From Cloeon dipterum (lineage: Eukaryota; Arthropoda; Insecta; Ephemeroptera; Baetidae): a stretch of DNA of 64,000 nucleotides. The DNA lies in assembly GCF_949628265.1 (NCBI RefSeq), contig NC_088787.1, positions 19,830,501-19,894,500 of the forward strand. The letters run 5' to 3'. This document shows, one piece after another, positions 12,001 to 24,000 of the stretch (position 1 is its first letter; each line of letters starts with the position of its first letter). A model generated the notes under the pieces. That model searched no databases, was not told the origin of the DNA, and was given only the letters and a program-made list of their open reading frames with translations. A program made the position numbers and the translations under genes.

Positions 12001-15000
12001 TTTCTAAATTTTCGCAGATCTAACCTTCCGTAATTTAAAGAAATCCCCCTAAACAAATTGACAGCTTCCCAAACAGTTATTATATTATATTAGTTTATTT
12101 TAAATAATATTTACTATTAATCTCTCATTGCAAGGCACATTAAAATTATATGTTGTTGATAATTAGCTCCCATAAAACTTCCTGCTATATTTTATAATAC
12201 GATCAACGTGTTGTTACTCATCAAAATTTCTGCGCAGACACACAAAAACAGCTTTGAATCAGCAGCTGCTTTTCTGACATCATCGCTCCTTCTTGGAGCA
12301 AGTGGGGTCACTGTCGCAATTCTCACGATTAAAATTTCATTTTAAATCTTTCAGCACCGCTCGTTTTCCTCTTTTGGATTTAATTCCAGAGAAAGAACAA
12401 TCGTACCTTGGCATCCGTGTCGCAGTTGAAAGGTCAATCTAAAAAAGCCGAAAGTCTTCTTTCTCACCGAGGTAATCTGCGCAATTTTCGAGCAGCTCTG
12501 GTCAATTTGGCCGCGCGAGGAAAGCTACGAGTGTGTGTCGCAAATATCCATTCCACAGCAATGTTTGGCCGCCGGCGTCGACGTTTGTAATTACATAATA
12601 TATGCTCTGCCTCTGCACGTCGGCTCCTTTGGCTTCAAGCAAGCGAAACGACAGAAACGAAATTTCGCTCCAGCGATTCTTCGTCTTTGTAAAGAAAATT
12701 TTTCGGCGTCGCGTGCATGTTTACCTTTCACCTGCCTTGCAGTGATTTTCGTGTCATTTCTCCATCAATTAAGGTGGCTGCGGCGGCGACACACAGCCTT
12801 CAAGACGTCGAAACGTGTGGCTTTTGATTGTTCACAATAAATTGACCGACTTGTTCCACTCTGACGAATCTTTAGTGTGCAGACGCTGGAGGCCAAAACG
12901 TATATTCTTTATACTGGAATTTGGTGTTCTCCAAACCTTGGATGGAACTCTTTAAATTTGGCTATCTTTGACAAAAACATGTTTGAGCTAATTTCTAAAC
13001 AAACTATAATTTATATTCGCAACTATCTGACTCTATACAGGCAAATAGAAAATTCCCAATTCCATCTACGGATGTTTCTCTAAATTGGTCATTTATAATT
13101 GGTCCAAGCGTAATTCTAGGTAAAACTGCAATGTCATCTTCAATTTATTAAGCGCTGAAAGGGAAATTTTGTCTGCAAAGGCCGACATAACATAATTTTG
13201 ATTATTTTAGTCCAAGTTCTTCGTCTCGTCGGGGTCGTTTCCGCAGCCGCTCGTCGTTGATTTCCGGCGATTGTCTCTTGATATAGGCGCAACAATATTT
13301 TTTATGCCTCGCCGCAACTTGGCCGTGAATTCGCACAAATCGTGGCCAAAAACCAGAGCTGCCGCGTTCAGCGCAGAGTAGAAATTCGCCTTTGATTCTT
13401 CCTCCGGCCGAGTGTGTATTTTTTTATTCCGATTGGCCGTAACGCGTTTTCGACTTTCACTCGCGGCTCACAACTCGATCACGCGCCAACTTTCATTGTC
13501 CGCGTACAAACTCCCAAAAAACCTGGCCACCAGTTGTCAATCAACTGAAAACCGGAAATTTTAGAAACTTAAATTTAAAAAAAATCGATTTATCTTCCAG
13601 TCCAGGAACTGTTTCTTTCGCACGCGAACGTCTAGGCAGATTTGTTGATTTCAGATGGCGTTTGGCCAAAGTTTGAGTTGGTTTTCCTCATCCGCTGTTT
13701 TGTTTAGATTTTTCTACCGCCTTGGCACCCGACTCAGCAGTCCGACGAAGCAAGCGAGAGGATAAAAGAAATAAATGCCGCTTGTCTTTCAAAGTAAATC
13801 ATTATTTGCTGTAAGACACACGTCACACACCATGCTCCCCCTTCGCTTCTGGAGTATAGACGCCCAACAGAGGCGCGACGGTCGTTAGAACAAATAAATG
13901 CACTCAAAATTAATAATCCTCACCATGAGATTGAGTATTAGGATCTCAGTTGAGACTGAAAATTGAGATCGGTTATGGGATGGGCTTTGATCTAATGGCG
14001 AGCTTTAAATTTTTATGATGAACCCAATCTGAGTGTAGAGCTATATACACATAAAACTTTCGAAATATTATTTGATTTCCCGGAAACCTTGATATCGGTT
14101 TGTGGACTACGATCTCACGGCGGTACAAAATTTTTAATCTCAGCTGAAGATCCGATTTTTTATTCAATCGTGAGTTATATTTTGATTGTATGCAAAATTA
14201 TGCGTATTTCTAATGAAAAAACTAATTTATTAAAACATTATTCGTGTTGAATTTCGACGTGCGTGCCGGGGGCCGTTATCGACGCTCGGGCGGAATTAGA
14301 AAGTCACTCGCTGCGTACTTTATTTCGAATTTTCATCTCTCGTGCAATCAGCGCGTCGATTGTGCCCTATGAGCAACGTAATCAGCAAGCAGCTCGAATT
14401 ATGATTGTTGTCGGTTGGGTGTTGCGCCACGCCGCACCGATCGAGTGTGAAACACGGCCTGCTGCGATCACCAGAGTAAAAATAGAGCAATGGCAGGATC
14501 GAATTTCGCCTCGCGCGTGCAATTATTCTCGCGCAATTGCGTTTATTGCTCTTTTCCAGCGCGATGTTAAAGAAATTTTAATTGCCACTGCACGCAAATG
14601 CTCGTAATTTGGCCAAAAACGCAGACAATTGCGGTGAAACCGCGCGGCTGAGGACCTCCGAATTATAACGTGTTGCCAATTGAATTTTACCACCGGGAAG
14701 CACGGCTCCTGCAATTAAGTTTGTGAAACGCTACATTCCTGCAAAATAAATAAATCTTTAAGATATCTAAGTAAGATTTTGCATTTTTTAAGAGAGACTT
14801 AAAGTAGAGCTTTACAGGCCAGCAATTAAGAACAATTTGTATTGTTGACAATAGCAAGTAGCACATAGTTCTTTGAGTTTATTAATTGTGAAATTTAGCA
14901 ACAGTTTGTCTTTATGCGCGATAGTCAAATCATGACCGGGGAACAGCTAAATTTTGGTTTTGGAAAATATCTCGAAAAATTAAACAGTTTGTAAATGATA

Positions 15001-18000
15001 ATGAGCTAAATTTCACCTCTCGCGAAATAAATCATGATTTCCGATAAGTAGACAGTGCTCACCGCTAGATTAGCATGAAACTTTTGAGCTAATTTTCACA
15101 AATATTTACACAGCGCAACCTTGGATAAATTTAGCTCTTTCATAATTTTTAGATAGTATTTCAAACTAAGGTAAAAAGGGGTTTCACAAATTTTCTGTAA
15201 AGCTTTACTTTAAACAATTATTTCCTGATTAAAAATTAAACAAACAAATCTTATTAAAAATATTTATCTTGCTGATACAACGATGACAACATTTGTTAAG
15301 GTTTAAAAAAAGGTAATATTCAATAAGTTAGTTTGGAAATCATTTCCAGCCGAGGGGGTTCTCATTCTCACATTCAATTGGGTCTAAAAAAATGTCTTAA
15401 TACGCGCCGCTTTCTACCCGTCAGTGGAAAAAGGCAACCTTGTTGAACTATTGCTGCGTTTTGAGGTGGCAAAATTCACACAAGAACATGTTTTTGCGGT
15501 TTTCCAACTCGATTTCACTCGCTCTCATCGAGCAAATGAAATGAAGTCATCGCACTCGACGTAAAACATTTATTTTTCAACCCTAGAGGACAATCGCCCG
15601 TTTTTGCCCCGCGTACGTCAGCACTTACGCAAGGCCCCCTTTTTCTTTCATTATTTCACATCCAATTCTCAGGCCACGGAACCAAACACGTGTCTATTTT
15701 CCACTTTTTTCCCTCGCCACTTTTTGTTTCTCTTCACAGACGTCAGCGAAGTATGAACAATAATTTTTGTCGTCATGCCGGGCTCATACTAGAATTCAGG
15801 CAATTATTCGTCTTCTTTAATCTAAAAGTTGTATATCAATAAATAAATGTCAGTCGTATTGTTTTAGTTTTTTTTAACAAATATTCCTCTTGCATTTTCC
15901 ACTGATGAGATGGTTTATTTTGTCTTGCTTTGCATTTAAAAAACATTATTATCTCTTGTTTATTTTTCTTGACCTTTGCTGTATGCACGCCTCGGAAATT
16001 GAAGTTGTTCCTGGAATAATTGTTGCATCTACCGCGCAGAGATAATCTCTGAAAGTCACATTTTCTCATGAGTATACAAAACTCGCTTATTCATCATTAC
16101 GTGTTTTTTGCAGCTCTCGAGATTTTATTTTCTTGCCTGAGCGTTGGTTGGTTTGTACCTGAGAGCTGGGCGAGTTGTGGCTCGGCGTCCCAGTTTGCCG
16201 TTCATTATTATTTAGCGCAGCGGCGGCCTGCACCAACGAGAAGAAAAAGAGAAAGAAAAGTTTCGTGCCTTGCACAGTGAAGTCACGTCCAGTTATAAAT
16301 TTCCAAATGCACGACTCGTCCGTTTGTCCGCGTCCATTTGTGTGCCGACTGACGCGCGAAACTGAGTAAGCGGAAAATTCAGAGCACAGTTAATAGTTGT
16401 GCCGTGAATGCGTAAAAACTTTTGTGTATAATTTGTGAGAATTAACAGTTTCCTGTTCTTATTTAATTACCAGAAATAAATGTTTGGGACGTTGACTCTG
16501 AATTTTTTTAAATAAAAAACCATTTCAAATGATACAAATGCAGAGTGCGTTCGCGTGGTTAGCAACAGGTAGATTTAAAGTCTTTCGATTGTACGTGCGA
16601 TTCCCGACCACCCGTCGCATGCAAATGAAAACAAAGAGGAAAAAATCATGGATCCGCCTGCCGTGCGCCGGGCCAATAATGAACCCTCTCTTTGTTCCAT
16701 CGCGCTTTGTTCGCGTGGGTGGGTGCGTGCACAGCCGAGAGGAATGCCCCAGCCTGCTCTTTAATTGTGCATCCTCTCGCTCGACATGGCGAAAAAAAAA
16801 TGCAAATTGTAATTGTGCCGCGTCGTCCATGCCAATCAGTACCGACCGGACGTGGAAGGACGAATCGGGCTGATCTCTCCGCGCGAAAGTGAACCCCGCG
16901 ATGATGAAATCGATTCTGAGTTTTTTTTACTAGTGCATAAAATAGTTAGGAGTTTTTTATTTATAAAATAATTTCCCCTTTTAATAATCATAGTACCTAG
17001 CAGTTCATTAAAGCAAATTTGATATTTGATGTCACGAAAATATATTTCAAAACAAAATTAATTTAGATTGCGAAGCAAATTGAAAATATTCATGTAAATA
17101 CTAAGAAATATTTGAAAAAGTAAATATTTGTCAAGTTTTCTTTGCTGAAATTATGTTTCAATAAATAAATACAAATTGAAATTCCTTTCTGATCAATTAT
17201 TTTTTTATATTGCCAGTAGATGAAAATAAGGGCTGTAAATTTTAGATTTAATTTTGGTTAATTTTTCCCTTGTTAACCTGTTGCTCAATCATTTCAAAAT
17301 AATTTTATAGGTAGAAAATAATTTATAAAAGTTGATTTTAGTCAAATAAATCATAGTAACATAAAAAAGTAGCTTTTTATTGGTTAATTTTTCAATGTGT
17401 TTAGTAAAAAATAAAAATTAATGCTTGGTTTTTGCATCAATACCTAAATAAAAATTAATTTACACCTTTCTAACGCATTCACAAATTTGAGGATCATCTC
17501 CAAGTGATGCAATGTTGTAATCGATCGTCGTGTCGCATCTAGCATGAGTCGTTGCGTGTAAACAAACGCGCGTGCGACCCCGTGTCTCATCATCTCGGTC
17601 GGCGAGGCTAATTTTAATACTTCGCGGATGAAGCAAGGGAGAAAAAGTCGCGCCCCACGATGTGTCAAAACAGTTAATATCCGGCAGAAATTCGCGCGCG
17701 CGTCCGTTTTCCCTGCGCTTCCTGGTTTGCGACTAAATTTAGAGGCGCCCGCCTCTAGCGAGCATGTTGTCCAGATAGAGAATTCGCTCTGTCACTTGAG
17801 CCCAAACAATCCGTCCAGTCGTTCTGAATTCCAAACCAACAGATCATCCGAAAGAAAGATAAATTCAACATGGTCATTAAAAAACGTTGGACTAATTATT
17901 AATCGCCCTGGTTCATTTATTTAAATATTGAAGGCTAAAGGTGTCAAAATAAAAAAAATTGAGATGATTTTAATTTTACAGATTTCTAACCCAAATCAAC

Positions 18001-21000
18001 ATCTTTTAAAAAATAGTAATATTCCAGGTTTCTCTCTTCAACAAGTTCCAGTTTTTCCCTATAATTCTTGCAGTGTCAGCATGTTTTCTTCGTAAATTTA
18101 GTAGAGTAAATTTCAGCTGTTAAAATTTAACAATTCCCGCTTGGTGCTGAGTGAGAGAGCCAGCTTGTTTTCCCTTCGAATCGCTTTGAATTCGAGATTA
18201 GTGGGTTGCGAAATGTGTGTTCTGAGAAAACGCCACCCCGTCTTGGCGCCGTAAAAATACACTTGAGCCGCTATTCAAAGTGATGACTAACAAGTGAATA
18301 AATCGGACGTCTCTTTTCGCACAAACACTGCCGTCAGAGCGACCAACTTGCTGCCAGACGCACTGGCTGCCGCGAAATTAGGTTCTTGAACAATAGATTT
18401 AATTTTATGCCTACAGAGACGCCAAGCAAAAGGTCTGGAAAATTAGACCTTTTCACGCCTAGAATGCATTGGAGCGTTTAAATGATTAAAAAAAATGCCA
18501 ATCAATTAGAAATAAAACAAAGATTACAAGATTGAATCACTAAATTTAAAATAAAAAGGGCTCATTTTAAATTTATCTAATTTTTCATATTCAAGTCTAA
18601 GCTTTTGTACGCAACCGGATTTGTTTAACATTTCCATTTTTCCTTTTTGCCTCTAGGTGGCCCTTTGCACAGACCTGGTGATCCAGATTCCGGGCAATCC
18701 AAGCTCGGAGGGCGGCATCTACCGTCTGGACTACGACCCCCCGCGGGGGCTGCCCCCTACGAACGCGACCTTCTCCTCAAAGGACATCCGCAACGACACG
18801 ATCGCCTTCAAGAACGGCTTGCCTGGCACGCGTTACTCGTTCAAACTCTACTACACCAACTCCACCTTCAACGACCTGCTGACCTGGCGCGCGTCCATCA
18901 CCACGCGTAATTAACCCCTTGCATGACTCTTAATATGAAACCGTGAACGTGACTTGCGTTTCAGCGCCCGACCCGCCGTCCAATTTGTCGGTCACAGTCG
19001 TCAGCGGTGACACGGCCAAGATCAACTGGAGCCCGCCCAAGCAAGGCGGATACTCGGGCTACAAATTAAAGGTCAGTCGAATCGAGCAAGTGGACCACGT
19101 CCAATCTACACTTTAAATTCAATTCAAACTTTTAATTGAGCCCACTTGCCTGCCGTCAAATTGCTCTGGAGACGTATTTTTATTACAATTTAACTCTTCT
19201 AATTCGTTTTTCAGCTGGTTTTGACCCTCGAGAAAAAACAGTTAAAATTTAATAGTGTTTTTTACTGTAGGGAGTTTGCGTACGCTTCATATCTTAAATT
19301 CGCTTATTTGCTGACAAAAATACGGTCCAAAATGTTTTTCAGATGTTTTGCACTCTTATAGAAGTGTGTTTCACATAAATTCCAATTAAATTGTAGCATT
19401 CTATTTCCTCCATGAGAAACCCTTAAACTTAAATAAACATCAAATTTAGTAAAAGAAGCACTCCAGAATTGTTGTTCAGCTGATTAGTGTTTTTATTTTG
19501 CGATGGGTTCTTTTTTAAATAAATCAATCAATGTTGATAAATAAATGGCATTGTAAGGAGCAAATTATTGTTTTATCCCACCTTCCAAGCTCCAGATTTT
19601 TTACTCTAGCGCACTTTAAGAAGCTAAAGTTAAATTAAATTTTTTCTCCAGACTTGTGACAGAAAAGAAAATATTTGTTCACTCCTGAGCTTTTGACCTG
19701 AAATTTTTTAAGTGTGGAAAAAACTTGACGTATTTGCTCTATTTTGCTGGTATAAATGGGACTGACTTGCGAACCCTGATTTTAACAGAGAGGACATTAT
19801 AATTATTTAATTCACCAACCCTGGTATTAGTGGTATTTTATCTGACAGTGTGTTTTACAAGTATGATCTTCTTCAAGTGCCTCTCAAGCCTAGCATGGTA
19901 AAAAGCTCTTTGGCCTTGATGCATTGCAAAACTGCATAAAATCCTTTTAGATATTAAGAGCCAATTCTGAAAAATCTGATTGTGCTCAAAACAAAATTTT
20001 CTCTTTAAAGCTAGAGCAAATTTAAACCTTAGTTTTGGTCTGCAAGTGGAAGTTTAACAAATTTGTCTTGGAACAGGTTGTTCCTTTGCCAGAAATCGGA
20101 AACAGCGCCCAGACTTATGACAGCAGCGTGTCACCGTTCGTTCTGCAGAACCTCACTTCTGGCGCCTCTTACCAAGTGCAGCTCTTCTCAGTCTACGAGG
20201 GAAAAGAGAGCATCGCGTACACGTCTCATAACTTCACCACCAGTAAGTCCCTGTAATTCCCCTGATTCGAGATTGGAAGTTAATTAATGCTGCTGCAGAG
20301 CCGAACACGCCCGGAAAGTTCATAGTCTGGTTCAGGAATGAGACGACCCTGCTCGTGCTGTGGCAGCCCCCCTTCCCGCCTGGCGTTTTTGATTACTACA
20401 AGGTAACCTTTTCAACACCAACCTCGGGTACTCACCCTGGGCCTCCTTCTCAGGTCTCGATCGAGCCATCGGACGCCAGGGAGAGCGTGCTGTACGTCAA
20501 GGACGAAGGAGAGCCTCCCGGCCCTGCGCAGGCGGCATTCAAAGACCTCGTGCCCGGTCGGGCGTACAACATTTCAGTGCAGACGATGAGTGAGGGCGAG
20601 GTCTCCATCCCGACGACCGCGCAATACCGCACTGTGCCAGAGAGGCCGCTCAGCGTTACGTTTGAGGAGGGCAGCATCACCTACAACTCCTTCAGAGTCG
20701 TGTGGGAAGGGCCAAACGAAGAGACGTGAGAATATTGTTATAAAAAAATCTGAATAGGAAAATAATTTCGTTGGATTTTTTATATTTAATGATTATAGCA
20801 ATAATACGAGATTTTGAAGAAATTTCCGAAAAATAATTTAAGAAACATTTAGCTGAAATAAGGTTTATAGACACAGTTCAGTGAGACAAATCGATCGGTG
20901 TTTCATTTATGACAGTCTGAGTATAACTTGAATTTTCTCTTAATTGTTTTGCCTATATGCTCTGTAGTTTTAATAATTGTTACCAGCCAAAACAAATTTT

Positions 21001-24000
21001 TTATATTTTCACCTGTTTTTTTTAATTGAGTCCATTTGAAAACTAGCTCAAGTTTTCCACTAGTAATAATAAATATATCATGCATTACAGAAGTTTCCTT
21101 TTGAGTTGCGAATATTAGTTAAAATCAGCAATTAGGCATTCGTCCCTTTGGTAATGAGATGGGGGCCAAATTTGCTTATCAACATGTTTCCACAGCGAGT
21201 TTGACAAGTACCAGATCTCGTTGAACGGCATGCGGCGACCAGCGCCCGTGATAAAAGGCAAAGAGTCACCGCGCATCCTTGAGTTCCGCGACGGCCTGGA
21301 GCCAGGCAAGACGTACCAGGTCAGCGTTAAGACTATGTCCGGCAAGGTTGCCAGCTGGCCCACCACGGCGAACGTCACTCTGAGTAAGAATTCTATCGCC
21401 TCTTGGCACTCGAGAAACTGACACATTTGCTCCGCAGTCCCGCTCAGCGTGATACATCTCAGCTCGAGCACCGATGAGGATACCGGTGACGTCATCATCA
21501 AGTGGACGCCAAACCCGGCCAGCCACCAAGACTCATACAAGGTAATTAATATGCCAAAAAGTGTTGGGAATGTTGGACGGTTGATTTTTTATGTGCGTCC
21601 AATTTTCATTTAGACTTCAAAGGAGAAGGAAATGTTTAATTTTATAATTCTAAGCTACACTTGAAGATTTCATACTTGCCTTTGAACATTTACCCAAAAA
21701 CATAAAAGTTGCTCAATGTGGGGTTTTTCTGGTCTAATTTCTATTTTTTGAAAAATATTCAAGATATTTAATATTCCTGTTAATTTAAATAAAATCGGGG
21801 CTTTAATAATTTTAAATATATTAATCGCTTGCAGTATTCATAGAAAAATTTAATAAATTTTGTAGCAAATTTACGGCATTTTATTATTTTCGGCGCATTT
21901 CCACGATCAAATTGGTCAATTTACTGAAAAAGGGTTACTGCATGTCAATCTAATTTATAAAATATTTGAGTGTTCATTAAAAGATTTTTTTAAATTTCAA
22001 ATTTTATGGAAAAAGCAAAATTGTATAATGTAATATAAATAAGGACTGAGATTCCTTTAAAAGTCTTGATCATATCTAAGACCGCCAAACCTCCAGAACT
22101 TTGTAGTAAAACCCCGTATTTCTTGATAAAAAAAATAAAGCGAGATGTTTTGGTTAAAAAAAATCAATCTGGAGGCATTTTTCCATCAAAAAAGTTGTCA
22201 AATAAATCCAAATTCCTTCTAAATCCTATCTTCGGAAATTTCAGTTAAGCTATCACGAGGTGGACACAAACAATGGCGACCGCGACACCAACAACATGAT
22301 TGTGCTGGACACAAGCTCTCGGCTAGAGTCTCTCCTGCCGGGCCGCAATTACTCCATCACCGTGCACGCGATCAGCAATCAAGTCGAGAGCAACGGCACC
22401 TCAATATACCAAGCGACGAGTGAGTCTAATTCCACCTCCTTAGCTGCCTAATTAATAAATTGCTGTTTTTAAGAGCCCTCATCGCCAATCATCGAAGATT
22501 TGCGGCCCACGCACTTTGGGCTCAACATTTCCTGGAAATCAGACGTGAACTCAAAGCAGGATGAATATGAGGTGACCTACAGCCGTAACGACACAGGCCA
22601 CGTCGTCAAGACCATTACTTCCACGTCTAATCTGTCGCTGACCGGACTCGAGCCAGGCGCCGGTTACCACCTGCAGGTCGTCGCTATCAGCCACGGCCTC
22701 AGGAGCGAGCCACACGTCAACTTCCAGGCCGTCTGTGAGTACAAATTTTTAGTTGCCCAAATTTCACAACCCTAATCCAATTTTCTGCCACAGATCCTCA
22801 ACCACCAAGAAATTTGACGATCGAAAAGCTGACGAGTAACTCAGTTTTGGTAAAATGGCAGCCACCTGAAGATTCAATCTTCTCAGAGTACATCATCAGG
22901 TAATTCTTCAGATTAAAAGCCAGTATTTTAAGTGTTAAAAATCCGGTTATTTGCAGGCATCAAACTGACGATGGCAAGTTCTACAAGCTGCCGGCAGTAA
23001 AGGAGAACGAGACTGAAATCATAGACATGATCCCTGGAGAAAAGTACCTGATCCAGGTCAACACCGCCAGCTTTGGTGTCGAGAGCACTGATCCACCAGA
23101 GGTCACCCAGACAATCCGTAAGCATCAATATTTTAATATTTTTGTTAATCTCTAAGCTAAAATGAATTCATAATTAGAACCTAACGGGGTGTCAAACATC
23201 GAGTCTCTGATCGACTCTGTAAACGTGACTCTTGCATGGCCCAAGCCCGAGGGCCGCATCGACTTTTACTCAATCGCCTGGAAGCTAGAGGAGGAGCTGA
23301 ACGACCCTGAGGAAGACGAGGACAACGATGAGGAGAGCTCAGTGCCTATAGCAGGCAGCAAGAACATTTCTACGTCAGATGTGGTCGAGAACAATGGCAA
23401 AGTCAGCGTGCTGATTGGCGAGCTTATTCCCGGCGCCAAGTACAGCTTCCTCATCTACACCACGTCACATGGACAAAACAGTGATGTCACTGAATTTGTC
23501 ACCAGGACAAGTAGGTTTTTTTAAATAATTATGTCCTTTAAAACTCTCAACTACAGAGTGATTTTCTTATTAAACTTAAGTAAAAATTAATAGTGTTCTG
23601 GTAATGATGGTTTGGATAGTTTTGATATTTGAACTATCCACCACTTTGTACTTTTTCTAATTTAAAGACGCCCATTTGATTTGAGTAAAGAAGAACAAAA
23701 TTCTAGTAGAGAATTATTGGTATATATTTCTATAGTCTGTATTTTTTTAATGTTGAGTTTAAAAAAATATGGAATTGCAAATGCACATCTGAATTCCAGG
23801 GTTTAAATTATATTCTTGTAGCATTCACCTTTCCCCCTAACACCTGTTTAACTCGACCCCTCTTTGAGCCAGTGAGCGGGGATAGGAGGATTATTGTTAG
23901 CTAGGCCGTAATGGGGTCTGGGTGGCCCTTCCGACAAATAAAAGATCGATTGTTCAAATTATAAAGGGAGTGGTATGATTGCTTGAGATCGACCTTAAGT

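Larger units (their letters stand above)
6136..18656 (+). other. Ptp10D intron 1 (12.5 kb), no gene seen inside
   Basis: This intron separates the signal-peptide exon from the first FN3 exon. I found no convincing nested gene on either strand. AT-rich stretches alternate with GC- and CpG-richer islands of about 200-500 bp, for example near 8740-9130, 10310-10790, 11420-11560, 12400-12850, 13200-13460, 14260-14720, 16070-16380, 16530-16900 and 17500-17760. The ORFs inside the islands do not resemble proteins I know. Long first introns of neural receptor genes commonly carry enhancers, so the islands are candidate regulatory blocks; that is inference. Two diverged copies of a dispersed repeat and one imperfect foldback are listed separately. 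Confidence 0.5.

Noticed and set aside
22066-22248. 60-codon Lys-rich ORF in Ptp10D intron 8
   Set aside because: AT-rich chance frame (AAA codons) that runs into the acceptor of the next exon.
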